The notes beneath the pieces were generated by a model that saw only the letters and a list, made by a program, of their open reading frames with translations, searched no databases and was not told the DNA's origin. This document shows, piece after piece, positions 1 through 7,561 of a stretch of DNA of 31,441 nucleotides. The DNA is taken from positions 1-31,441 of the forward strand of contig JAEWFX010000051.1 of assembly GCA_023388605.1 (NCBI GenBank). The letters are read 5' to 3'. Position numbers and translations under genes: made by a program. This DNA is from Bacillota bacterium. Its GTDB lineage: Bacteria > Bacillota > Clostridia > Saccharofermentanales > DTU023. The stretch's first letter is position 1. Each line of letters begins with the position of its first letter.

Positions 1-1264
1 GTGCCAGCTTGTCGATAGTTACCTTTTCTTGGATAGCTAAGGAGAAGAGGTGGATGCCCATCGAGATATCATAGGTTGAAGCCATTTGAGCACCGATAAT
101 CTGACGATTGTCTTTACGGTAGACTATACGCAGTTTGACCGGTGGATTCTCTGTCTTCATGAAAGCAGGTTTTTGGAGATCTTCGAATTCGGTGTATTCT
201 GCATCGATACCAGCTTTCAGTGCTTTGTCATAGGTCAGACCGGTGGAGACCATCTTCAACTCATAGATGTTGATACCGTTTGAACCTTGGACACCGATGG
301 ATTCCAGCTTAGTACCGCAGACATTGTGAGCTGCGACTACGCCGCTGCGTACAGCATTGGTAGCGAGAGCGATGTAGTTGCGATTATCGATGGAGTTGTC
401 CCACAATGTAGCACAGTCACCGATGGCGTAGATGTTAGGATCGGAGGTCTGTTGATTACGATTGACGACATAGGCACCGTTCTTGAAGCACTCCAATTGA
501 TCTTTCGCCAATGCAGTGTTGGGGCGGAAGCCGATACAGAGAACTGCTAAATCAGTGGGATAGTCACCCTTATCTGTTTTTACTGAAGTGATCTTGCCTT
601 CTGAACCGACTAATTCTTGAACTTGCTCGCCATAGTGGCAATCAATATTGTGATCGTTCAAGTTTTTCTCCATCATTTCGGTGAAGGGACGATCATAATA
701 GGTTGAGAGGCAGGTATCAGCTGCGTCCACCAATGTTACTTTTTTATCATGACGTTCAAAGGCTTCAGCTAATTCGACACCGATGTAACCAGCACCGACG
801 ACGGTGACGTTTTCGATGGGTTTATCGCGTAGAGCATCGATAACGGCTTGAGCATCTTGATAGATTTTGACGTGGAAAACATTCTCCAAATCCAGACCTT
901 TAATTGAAGGAGGATCGAAGGGCAATGAACCAGTAGCGAGTATCAATTTGTCGTAGGTATCGACCTTTTCTTCACCGTTTTTGAATTTGATGGTCAATTC
1001 CTTTTTCTCACGATCTAACTTGGTTACTTCGGCTTCCATAAAGACCTGAGCGCCTTTTTCACGAAGCTTATCAGCACTGGAATAGAAGAGTCCTTCAGCA
1101 CCATCGATCTGATTACCGATCCACAGAGCCATACCACAACCTAAAAAGCTGATGTTGTTATTACGATCGTAAATTGTCACCTCTGCATTCGGATAATTAT
1201 CGAGGATGGTGTTGGCACAAGCAGTACCAGCGTGGTTTGCACCTACGATGATTATTTTTGACAT
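1..1264 (-). CDS. nox: NADH oxidase, FAD- and NAD(P)-dependent flavoprotein (3' end cut by window edge)
   Basis: About 421 residues are visible and the frame stays open to the left edge; the family is about 450 residues, so roughly 30 C-terminal residues are missing. The N-terminus starts with a dinucleotide-binding strand-turn (SKIIIVGANHAGTACA). It is followed by the redox-active cysteine in NISFLGCGMALWIGN (Cys43), the residue that NADH oxidases and CoA-disulfide reductases of this family use as Cys-SOH or mixed disulfide. A second Rossmann motif (VTVVGAGYIGVELAEA) binds NAD(P)H, and AIGDCA belongs to the FAD site. The family oxidises NADH with O2, usually to water, in the cytosol. The start ATG follows an ideal ribosome site, AAGGAGGAAACT. 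A closely related CoA-disulfide reductase role cannot be excluded from sequence alone. The downstream neighbour on the left is outside the window. Confidence 0.9.
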   Translation of the reverse strand, partial: MSKIIIVGANHAGTACANTILDNYPNAEVTIYDRNNNISFLGCGMALWIGNQIDGAEGLFYSSADKLREKGAQVFMEAEVTKLDREKKELTIKFKNGEEKVDTYDKLILATGSLPFDPPSIKGLDLENVFHVKIYQDAQAVIDALRDKPIENVTVVGAGYIGVELAEAFERHDKKVTLVDAADTCLSTYYDRPFTEMMEKNLNDHNIDCHYGEQVQELVGSEGKITSVKTDKGDYPTDLAVLCIGFRPNTALAKDQLECFKNGAYVVNRNQQTSDPNIYAIGDCATLWDNSIDNRNYIALATNAVRSGVVAAHNVCGTKLESIGVQGSNGINIYELKMVSTGLTYDKALKAGIDAEYTEFEDLQKPAFMKTENPPVKLRIVYRKDNRQIIGAQMASTYDISMGIHLFSLAIQEKVTIDKLA

Positions 1265-1296
1265 AGTTTCCTCCTTAAAAGGGTATATATACATGT

Positions 1297-1342
1297 CCAT
1301 ACTATCATTATTTTTAAATGTTTAACATTATTTTGAGTATGG
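1297..1342. repeat. Interrupted inverted repeat between nox and moaA
   Basis: CCATACT at 1297-1303 is matched by AGTATGG at 1336-1342. The AT-rich interior contains a second small palindrome, AATGTTTAACATT. The element begins directly after the moaA stop and lies upstream of the nox start. It has no T-run, so it is not a classical terminator. It may be a regulatory site for nox or a transcript-end structure for moaA; the sequence does not decide which. Confidence 0.4.
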
Positions 1343-2332
1343 TTAGCCGCCGATTTGGTGCATATTTTTAGTTTCTTGACTTTCGATTTGTTGAGAATTA
1401 GTAAATTGATGGCTGCGGGGCTTGGTCGCTAGAGCGTGTGCGATGAGTTCCCAGATTTCTTCATCTGAAGCACCGGAGCGTAGCGGAGCCTTGAGGTCAG
1501 CACCGTGGGAATACTGCAGGCAAGTTTTGAGAAATCCGGTAGCTGTCAGACGTAGCCGATTGCATTGGTCGCAGAAGGCGTGAGAGATGGCGGAAATAAA
1601 ACCGATATTACCTTTATAGCCCTCGATTCGTTCATAGCGTCCGGGTCCGAAGGAAGTCGGATGCTGTTCAGAAGGTAGAGGTATGAGATCACCTAATTTT
1701 TCTGTCAGTTCTTCGCGTAAAAGATTTTCGGCATAACGGGGTTTAATCTTACCTAGGCCGATAGGCATCATCTCGATGAAGCGTACACTGATTGGGTGAT
1801 GTTCGGTCAAGCGTGCTATCTCTGCCCATTCTGCGCGATTGTTTTGATTTAGAACACAGTTTAGTTTGATAGTGCATTGATCTGCTCTGCTGAGAGCAAA
1901 ATTTAAACTTTTACGAAATTGGTCAAAACTATCACGTCGGGTGATCTGCTTGAATAGATCAGGCTTGAGCGTGTCGACGCTTATGTTTAGCGAAGTCAAG
2001 CCATTTGTTATGAGGTCATCTAAAAGCTCGGTCAGCAGTAATCCATTAGTGGTGATGCCAATCCCTTTGATACCTGGAATAGCGTTGAGCAGGGCCACTA
2101 AATCTGGCAAGCCTCTTCGTACAGTCGGTTCTCCTCCGGTCAAACGCACATACTCCAGACCGTGCTCAGCCATGATCTCGACTAGGTGTACAATCTCCTC
2201 AAAAGTCAGGATCTCAGTATGGGGCAAGAAGTTGATCCCTTCTGCCGGCATGCAATAAGTACAGCGCAGATTGCAGCGATCGGTAACTGAGATTCTCAGA
2301 TAGTTGATTTGGCGACCGAATTGATCGAGCAT
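1343..2332 (-). CDS. moaA: GTP 3',8-cyclase MoaA (molybdenum cofactor biosynthesis)
   Basis: Radical SAM enzyme that, with MoaC, turns GTP into cyclic pyranopterin monophosphate, the first stage of molybdopterin synthesis. From the chosen ATG the protein has 329 residues. The radical-SAM cluster motif is CNLRCTYC (Cys20, Cys24, Cys27). The second 4Fe-4S site is FCDQCNRLR followed 13 residues later by the third cysteine in LKTCL. The chain ends in the conserved Gly-Gly (HQIGG). The ATG lies one base after the stop of the upstream MOSC-MoaC gene (TGACATG), suggesting translational coupling, and MLDQFGRQINYLRIS is the usual family start. A TTG at 2380, preceded by GGAG, would add 16 residues and overlap the upstream gene by 47 bases; it remains possible. 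Confidence 0.95.
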   Translation of the reverse strand: MLDQFGRQINYLRISVTDRCNLRCTYCMPAEGINFLPHTEILTFEEIVHLVEIMAEHGLEYVRLTGGEPTVRRGLPDLVALLNAIPGIKGIGITTNGLLLTELLDDLITNGLTSLNISVDTLKPDLFKQITRRDSFDQFRKSLNFALSRADQCTIKLNCVLNQNNRAEWAEIARLTEHHPISVRFIEMMPIGLGKIKPRYAENLLREELTEKLGDLIPLPSEQHPTSFGPGRYERIEGYKGNIGFISAISHAFCDQCNRLRLTATGFLKTCLQYSHGADLKAPLRSGASDEEIWELIAHALATKPRSHQFTNSQQIESQETKNMHQIGG

Positions 2333-2333
2333 G

Positions 2334-3347
2334 TCAGGATTTGCGGTAAGTGCCGGATTTGCCACCGGACTTTTCTTCAAGGGAGATTTCTCCGATCGAC
2401 ATGGAACGGTCGACGGCTTTGAGCATATCGTAGATGGTCAACAAAGCGACGCTACAGGCGGTCAGAGCTTCCATCTCGACTCCAGTCTTACCAGTAGTTT
2501 TCGCCAGCGTGCGACAATGGACGATTTGGTCGGTGCTGAGATCGAAGTCGACAGTTACCTTGTTGAGCGATAGAGGATGACATAGTGGTATCAAGGAACT
2601 TGTATTTTTCGCTGCCATGATTCCAGCTATACGCGCAGTTGCCAGCACGTCACCTTTTTCAGCACTGTGTTCACGTATTTTAGCGAAAGCAGTGGATGAC
2701 ATTTTGATCTGACCGCTGGCGATCGCAGTGCGACTGGTGATGTCTTTATCACTGATATCGACCATGTGGGCTTGACCAGACTCATCCAGGTGGGTGAGCT
2801 TGATAGGATTCATACCTTCAACTACCACTGTCTCTGGTAATTCAATGCGGAAAATATCGCCTGCTCGTAGTTTGCCTGGTTGAAGGACTACAGCAAATAT
2901 ACCCTCGCGCGGCATGATACAGTCGCCGACCTGATCGCGGATGGCACAGCCGAAGTGACATTCTTTTCCGATCTGAGTCATCTCCAACACTACTTTTGAA
3001 TCACGGAAAATAAAACGACTGCCGATGGGCAATTTCGCTAGATCGACCCCGTCGACCAATAGATTTTCACCGAAGGCACCGATGGGTACATCGATGGCAC
3101 GCTTTTTGAAATCTTCTACCTTGTGTTGATTGAGCAGAGAAATTTGGCGGTGCCACTTGCCGGCATGAGCATCGCCGACAATACCGTGATCGACCACCAG
3201 TTCGATTTCTGCAACTGGTTTTTTTGCGATACCTTTGCGAGCAGAGGTACATACAGCGACAACTGTATTGGTGCTCTCGGTTATTTCTTTATATCGGTCA
3301 GCAGTTAGGGTGACCACTGGTAATTCTTTTGGCAGATAATTTGACAT
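2334..3347 (-). CDS. moaC: Fused MOSC domain - cyclic pyranopterin monophosphate synthase MoaC
   Basis: 337 residues with two domains. Residues about 28-170 are a MOSC domain: GIVGDAHAGKWHRQISLL, FGENLLVDG, and a cysteine-bearing segment IGKECHFGCAI, then MPREGIFAVVL. MOSC domains are associated with Moco sulfur or cofactor handling. Residues about 178-337 are a complete MoaC: MVDISDKDITSRTA, KGDVLATARIAGI, LIPLCHPL, KTGVEMEALTA and YDMLKAV, so the catalytic Lys, His and Asp/Lys positions known from E. coli MoaC are all present. MoaC makes cPMP from the MoaA product. The gene sits directly upstream of moaA. A ribosome site AAGAGGGATT precedes ATG. MoaC is normally a stand-alone protein of about 160 residues, so the MOSC fusion is unusual. 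No other Moco genes lie in the window. Confidence 0.92.
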   Translation of the reverse strand: MSNYLPKELPVVTLTADRYKEITESTNTVVAVCTSARKGIAKKPVAEIELVVDHGIVGDAHAGKWHRQISLLNQHKVEDFKKRAIDVPIGAFGENLLVDGVDLAKLPIGSRFIFRDSKVVLEMTQIGKECHFGCAIRDQVGDCIMPREGIFAVVLQPGKLRAGDIFRIELPETVVVEGMNPIKLTHLDESGQAHMVDISDKDITSRTAIASGQIKMSSTAFAKIREHSAEKGDVLATARIAGIMAAKNTSSLIPLCHPLSLNKVTVDFDLSTDQIVHCRTLAKTTGKTGVEMEALTACSVALLTIYDMLKAVDRSMSIGEISLEEKSGGKSGTYRKS

Positions 3348-3375
3348 AATCCCTCTTAAATAAATGTTGTTCGAT

Positions 3376-3392
3376 ACGTAAGTATATTACGT
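3376..3392. promoter_or_regulatory. Palindrome in the moaC-moaA promoter region
   Basis: ACGTAA-GTATA-TTACGT is a perfect inverted repeat with a 5-base centre. On the minus strand the centre carries TATACT, a good -10 hexamer, at a distance suitable for the MOSC-moaC start at 3347. No convincing -35 was found. An operator placed over the -10 is an inference. Confidence 0.45.
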
Positions 3393-3403
3393 CATATTTT
3401 AAA

Positions 3404-4786
3404 TTAGAATAAAATATTCAGGTTACTCAGTAACCAGATAGCCAAAACGATGAAGGGCAGAACCAAACGCATATATTTTTGCATCAAGACGGGAACTTTC
3501 AGTCCTCGACCTGTATTGACCTCGGCGAAGAAGTTATCGCGTCCCCAACCGCTACGGCTGATGGAGAAGCATAGATATCCCAATGATCCCAGTGGCAATA
3601 TATTTGAACTCACTAGGAAATCTGAAAAATCTAATACGGTTGATTCACTGCCTAGGAGATGAATGCCTGACCAGAGATTGTAACCGAGAGCGTTGGGAAT
3701 AGTGAGCAAAATGATGAAGACAAAATTTATCAGGATGGAGGTCGAGCGTGAGATCTTCAACCAATCGCGGCAGCAAGTGATGATGTTTTCAAATACTGCT
3801 ATCAAGGTGGACAGTGCAGCGAAGAACATAAAAATGAAGAAGGCTGTGCCGAAAATTTGACTGTTACCCATCTCTGTAAAGATTTTAGGTAGGGTGATAA
3901 AGATAAGCGACGGACCGTAGCCGGGTTCAATATTGTAGGTGGCTGCTGCTGGGAAGATAATCAATCCAGCTGTGATGGCGATGAGTGTATCGAGAGCACT
4001 GATATGAATAGCTTCGTTGAGTAAGGAGCGATCTTTGCCGATACGGCTGCCGAAGATAGCGATAGCTCCAACACCGAGACTCAAGGTGAAAAATGCTTGC
4101 ATCATGGCATCGACTGTGACGTTGAGCCAACCGACCTCATTGAATTTTTGCCAATCTGGCACGAGGTAGAACTTGATACCACGGACAGCTCCTGGCAGGC
4201 TGAGGCTTTTGATCGCCAGAGCCACCATGATCAAGAATAAAAGAACCATCAAGTACTTAGTAATTCTCTCGACACCACCTCTAAAACCCAGACAACAAAT
4301 CGCAGCACAGATGGCTAGCACCACCACCGTCCAGAGAATCATGGTTGAAGGTTGAGTGAGTAGATCACTGAAGAGGGCAGCGGAATCGTCGATCATCGAA
4401 GAACTCTTAGCAAAAAGGTAGACGTAGTAGAGTATCCAACCTGTGATTACAGTGTAGTAGCTCAGTAGAAGATAATTGCCAGCTAGAGCGAGATAACCAA
4501 TGCCGCGCCATGACTTTTTGCCGTTAGGCGCCAAAACCTTAAAGGATTTAACAGAACTAGTTTGACTGGCACGACCGACAGCGAGTTCGGTGATCATGAT
4601 GGGTATGCCCAAAATGAACAGAAATACCAAGTAGATGATCACGAATATGGCACCGCCGTTTTTGCCGACTATGTAAGGAAAACGCCAGACATTGCCTAGC
4701 CCGATGGCACAGCCAGCAGATAAGAGTAAAAAGGCTAAACGTGAGCTGAATCTTTCGTTATGGTTTTGTATAACTTTTTCTTGCAT
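3404..4786 (-). CDS. Neurotransmitter:sodium symporter (NSS) family transporter
   Basis: 460 residues, highly hydrophobic, with about 11-12 predicted membrane helices, as usual for bacterial NSS proteins (LeuT/TnaT type). The first helix carries the family signature GLGNVWRFPYIVGKNGG, which forms part of the substrate and Na+ site, followed by GIPIMITELAVGR. The family imports amino acids or related amines with Na+. The substrate cannot be read from the sequence. It is transcribed towards the moa genes but has its own leader with a tandem repeat, so it is probably a separate unit. The ATG has only a weak ribosome site (AGAAAGACG). Confidence 0.9.
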   Translation of the reverse strand: MQEKVIQNHNERFSSRLAFLLLSAGCAIGLGNVWRFPYIVGKNGGAIFVIIYLVFLFILGIPIMITELAVGRASQTSSVKSFKVLAPNGKKSWRGIGYLALAGNYLLLSYYTVITGWILYYVYLFAKSSSMIDDSAALFSDLLTQPSTMILWTVVVLAICAAICCLGFRGGVERITKYLMVLLFLIMVALAIKSLSLPGAVRGIKFYLVPDWQKFNEVGWLNVTVDAMMQAFFTLSLGVGAIAIFGSRIGKDRSLLNEAIHISALDTLIAITAGLIIFPAAATYNIEPGYGPSLIFITLPKIFTEMGNSQIFGTAFFIFMFFAALSTLIAVFENIITCCRDWLKISRSTSILINFVFIILLTIPNALGYNLWSGIHLLGSESTVLDFSDFLVSSNILPLGSLGYLCFSISRSGWGRDNFFAEVNTGRGLKVPVLMQKYMRLVLPFIVLAIWLLSNLNILF

Positions 4787-4805
4787 ATACGTCTTTCTAT
4801 GAGTA

Positions 4806-4825
4806 AAAGTTTAAGAAAGTTTAAG
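4806..4825 (-). repeat. Perfect tandem 10-bp direct repeat in the NSS transporter leader
   Basis: AAAGTTTAAG occurs twice back to back (4806-4815 and 4816-4825). On the minus strand it lies between a TATAAT-like -10 (4838-4843) and the NSS start at 4786, so it would be at the start of the transcript. The 10-bp period equals one DNA helix turn, which would suit a regulator bound as adjacent copies. That role is an inference. Confidence 0.5.
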
Positions 4826-4898
4826 CTAATCTCCTAAATTATAAAAATACATATGATACTAACTTCTATCGATTGAGTGGATATTGGCTTATTGCCTG

Positions 4899-4904
4899 TA
4901 TAAT
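4899..4904 (+). promoter_or_regulatory. -10 element (TATAAT) of the ccdA-tlpA operon
   Basis: A perfect TATAAT preceded by CCTG. The best -35 candidate, TTGAGT at 4873, is 20 bases away, longer than ideal, which would fit an activated or weak promoter. Predicted transcription would begin near 4911. Confidence 0.5.
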
Positions 4905-4917
4905 CACCAGCAAGTTT

Positions 4918-4941
4918 GTTACCTGATGAAAATTAGGTAAC
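4918..4941. promoter_or_regulatory. Inverted repeat between the ccdA promoter and ribosome site (possible operator)
   Basis: GTTACCT at 4918-4924 and AGGTAAC at 4935-4941 are perfect complements separated by 10 bases. The element lies just downstream of the predicted transcription start and just upstream of the ribosome site TATAGGAG. It could bind a repressor as DNA or fold in the mRNA and limit translation. Confidence 0.5.
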
Positions 4942-4954
4942 TATAGGAGTCAAC

Positions 4955-5671
4955 ATGCTAAATACGCAAATTACTGAAAGCGTGACAGCTGTCACTGTTT
5001 TATTGCAAGGATTGATCAGTTCTTTCTCTCCTTGTGTTCTACCGCTGGTTCCTCTATATCTAGCTTATTTGACTGGTAATGGTCAGGATATACAAGTTGA
5101 GCGCAGCAAGATAAGCAAATTCCTCAACATACTTTTGTTTACTGTAGGGATCGCCACTGCGTTCTTTGTGTTAGGATTCGGTTTCACCAGTCTGGGCAAA
5201 ATATTGGTGGATATCAAGCCTGTTCTGAGTCTTATCGGCGGCGTTATTATCATCATTTTTGGACTAATCCAGCTGTTTGGCAGTCATCTGTTGATGCGTG
5301 AATATCGCTTTGGGCCAGATCTTTTGAAATGGCAGATGAACCCCTTGATCGCTTTTTTGTTGGGATTTTTCTTCAGCTTTGCCTGGACCCCCTGTGTTGG
5401 GCCGACGCTGGCAAGTGTGCTGTTTTTAGCGGGAAGTCAAGCCGAGTTAGCATATATGTACATCGGTCTATATTCTCTAGGATTCATACTGGTATTCTGG
5501 CTGACCGGTTTCCTCGCGACACAAATTTTAGATAAACTCAAACGTCATCCGTACTTTATGCAGGCGATGGTCAAATGTGGAGCAGTCTTGATGATTTTGA
5601 TCGGCATTTTGATTATTACCGGTGGCTTCAATCGTCTGAGCATCTTTTTCAATAACTTAGTGGGAGGATAA
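4955..5671 (+). CDS. ccdA: CcdA-type thiol-disulfide membrane transporter
   Basis: 238 residues with six predicted membrane helices. The two family cysteines are in SSFSPCVLPLVP near the N-terminus and FAWTPCVGPTLAS in the fourth helix region. CcdA/DsbD-type proteins pass electrons from cytosolic thioredoxin across the membrane to an extracellular thioredoxin-like protein. The gene one base downstream encodes such a partner, a TlpA-like lipoprotein, so the pair forms an electron relay; a thioredoxin is encoded at 23172. No cytochrome c maturation gene is in the window, so the relay more likely serves thiol or methionine-sulfoxide reduction outside the cell. Length is normal for the family. 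Confidence 0.93.
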   Translation: MLNTQITESVTAVTVLLQGLISSFSPCVLPLVPLYLAYLTGNGQDIQVERSKISKFLNILLFTVGIATAFFVLGFGFTSLGKILVDIKPVLSLIGGVIIIIFGLIQLFGSHLLMREYRFGPDLLKWQMNPLIAFLLGFFFSFAWTPCVGPTLASVLFLAGSQAELAYMYIGLYSLGFILVFWLTGFLATQILDKLKRHPYFMQAMVKCGAVLMILIGILIITGGFNRLSIFFNNLVGG

Positions 5672-5672
5672 A

Positions 5673-6320
5673 ATGAAAAAATTATTCGTATTATTGATAT
5701 CATTATTTACTTGTATATTACTGGTAAGTTGCTCGCATAAAAGTGGCAATACAGATGTGAGCGAGCAAAACAATACTGTCACTGCAAGTTCTAGCGAGCA
5801 AACTCAGAGTGTCACTACAACTTCAACCCGTGCAGATCAGGCTAGTACAGACGAGGAAGAGAGCAAACAAGTTGCTGTATCTTTTGAATTAGAAGATCAA
5901 CACGGTAATAAGATCAAGATGTCAGATTATGATGACAAAATCGTCATGCTCAATTTTTGGCAGACATGGTGTGGGCCCTGTCGTGCAGAGATACCGACAC
6001 TGAATGAACTTTACAATGAATGGGGTAAGAATCAAAAAGATATTGTCATCCTCGGTGTTTCCAATCCCTATAATGAGCAGAACAAAAGAGCCTCGGATCT
6101 TAGTGTCGACGAGTTAATGAGCTTTATCGAAGAAAATGATATGCAGTATCCTATCCTCTTTGACTTGTCTGGGGAATTGTATTCGCAGTATAGGATTACG
6201 TCATTTCCTACCTCCATATTCATTAAAGATGGTAAAATTCTTGGAGCTGTACCTGGAGCTTTACAAAAAGAAGCACTACAGGATTTAGTTGATAAAATTA
6301 AATCTGGCGAAATCAAATAA
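5673..6320 (+). CDS. TlpA/ResA-like extracellular thioredoxin lipoprotein
   Basis: 215 residues. A lipoprotein signal peptide is clear: a KK N-terminus, a hydrophobic core and lipobox LVSC with Cys20 as the lipidated residue. Residues 21-65 are a Ser/Thr/Gln-rich linker. Residues about 68-212 form a thioredoxin-fold domain with the active site WQTWCGPCRAEIP (Cys100, Cys103) and the cis-proline loop SFPTSIFI. It would be held on the outer face of the membrane and reduced by CcdA. The gene follows ccdA after one base and has a strong ribosome site (GGGAGGATAAA) formed from the end of ccdA. Its exact substrate (disulfides, methionine sulfoxide, heme proteins) cannot be told. Confidence 0.92.
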   Translation: MKKLFVLLISLFTCILLVSCSHKSGNTDVSEQNNTVTASSSEQTQSVTTTSTRADQASTDEEESKQVAVSFELEDQHGNKIKMSDYDDKIVMLNFWQTWCGPCRAEIPTLNELYNEWGKNQKDIVILGVSNPYNEQNKRASDLSVDELMSFIEENDMQYPILFDLSGELYSQYRITSFPTSIFIKDGKILGAVPGALQKEALQDLVDKIKSGEIK

Positions 6321-6335
6321 AAGAAGGAATAAGAT

Positions 6336-7514
6336 TTGGCGAAAAAAACACAAGGAGTATTTGTACCGTTTAAGCGAGCAGAGCAGGAGAAGGCTCTCTG
6401 TTTTGCTGTGTCTTTGCCTGATCGTAAAAATGATCCAGAGCGTTCGCTCAATGAACTCTGTGAATTAGCTGAATCTGCCAATGCAATTGTCGTCGGCAAG
6501 ATGCTACAACGACGTCCGCGCTTAGATGCGGCTACTTATCTCGGCAAGGGTAAATTGCAAGAGCTCAAGGATATGGCTGAACAATTAGAAGCCGATCTCT
6601 TGATCTGCGACGATGAATTGAGTGCGGCACAGCTACGCAATATTGAAGATTTTTGCCGCATAAAAGTTGTAGATCGCAGCTTGTTGATTCTAGATATTTT
6701 TGCTAGAAGAGCTAAAACTGCTGAAGGTAAATTGCAGGTTGAACTAGCACAGCAAGCATATTTATTGCCTAGATTACAAGCTCAAGTAGGTTTTCACTCA
6801 CGTACCGGAGGTGGTATCGGTACACGTGGTCCCGGTGAGACGATTATGGATCGAGACCGCAGACATATTCGCAATCGCATCAATACTCTGCGAAAACAGC
6901 TGAAGCAGATGGAGAAACGTCGTGAACTAGCCCATGCTAAACGTAAACGCGACCATTCAGTCTTCACCGTAGCTGTTGTCGGTTATACCAATGCAGGCAA
7001 AAGCACCTTAGTGAACACTCTGTGCAAGAGTGATTTGCTGACCGAAGATAAAGTTTTCGCTACGCTCGATCCAGCTACACGTAAATATTATGTACCTGAG
7101 CTGCAGGAACAAGTTTTGATGACGGATACGGTAGGATTTGTCCGCAAATTACCACATCATTTAGTCGAAGCTTTTAAATCCACACTCGAAGAAGCCGTGT
7201 ATGCTGATCTAATTCTGCATGTAGTAGATGCCTCTGATCCTTATGCCATCGACGGTATTGCGGTATGCGAAGATCTCCTACGAGATCTAGGTGCGTTAGA
7301 GATTCCCCGTATTTGTGTATTAAATAAAATAGACAAGGTGTCTGAAGTTGATCAGGGATTGTTTTTGCATTTCAAAGGAAGTAGAGATAATGATGTGCTT
7401 GAAATCTCAGCGACAACAGGTCAAGGCTTACAGGAGTTGCATCAGAAGATAGTAGCTGAGCTTTTAAAACTTGGTGCTACAGAGATGATAATTGCTGGAG
7501 AAACACCAGAATAA
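6336..7514 (+). CDS. hflX: Ribosome-splitting GTPase HflX
   Basis: 392 residues, starting with TTG after ribosome site AGAAGG. The N-terminal HflX domain (about 20-190) contains the glycine-rich segment RTGGGIGTRGPGE. The GTPase domain has G1 GYTNAGKS at 216-223, G3 DTVGF and G4 NKID. HflX binds 50S subunits and splits stalled ribosomes, especially under heat or antibiotic stress. It follows the tlpA-like gene after 15 bases and may be co-transcribed, although no functional link is known. A strong terminator follows. Confidence 0.95.
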   Translation: MAKKTQGVFVPFKRAEQEKALCFAVSLPDRKNDPERSLNELCELAESANAIVVGKMLQRRPRLDAATYLGKGKLQELKDMAEQLEADLLICDDELSAAQLRNIEDFCRIKVVDRSLLILDIFARRAKTAEGKLQVELAQQAYLLPRLQAQVGFHSRTGGGIGTRGPGETIMDRDRRHIRNRINTLRKQLKQMEKRRELAHAKRKRDHSVFTVAVVGYTNAGKSTLVNTLCKSDLLTEDKVFATLDPATRKYYVPELQEQVLMTDTVGFVRKLPHHLVEAFKSTLEEAVYADLILHVVDASDPYAIDGIAVCEDLLRDLGALEIPRICVLNKIDKVSEVDQGLFLHFKGSRDNDVLEISATTGQGLQELHQKIVAELLKLGATEMIIAGETPE

Positions 7515-7532
7515 AAAAGATAAATAAATCAG

Positions 7533-7561
7533 AGAGCACAGGTTGACCTAGTGCTCTTTTT
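7533..7561 (+). terminator. Rho-independent terminator after hflX
   Basis: AGAGCAC at 7533-7539 pairs with GTGCTCT at 7551-7557, with an inner GGT/ACC pairing, followed by TTTT. It overlaps the last codons of the opposite-strand gene and separates the two convergent units. Confidence 0.85.

Noticed and set aside
1265..1342. Rex repressor site upstream of nox
   Set aside because: AATGTTTAACATT shares some bases with the Rex box but lacks the TTGTTAA-N4-TTAACAA layout.
1941..2573. Plus-strand frames opposite moaA and the MOSC-MoaC gene
   Set aside because: Antisense shadows of well-supported genes with conserved motifs.
3348..3403. Possible molybdenum-cofactor riboswitch before the moa genes
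   Set aside because: The gap is only 56 bases, too short for the known Moco RNA, and no matching stems were seen.
6068..6499. Open frame of 143 codons on the minus strand across the tlpA-like and hflX genes
   Set aside because: Runs antisense to two clear genes and has no recognisable protein features.
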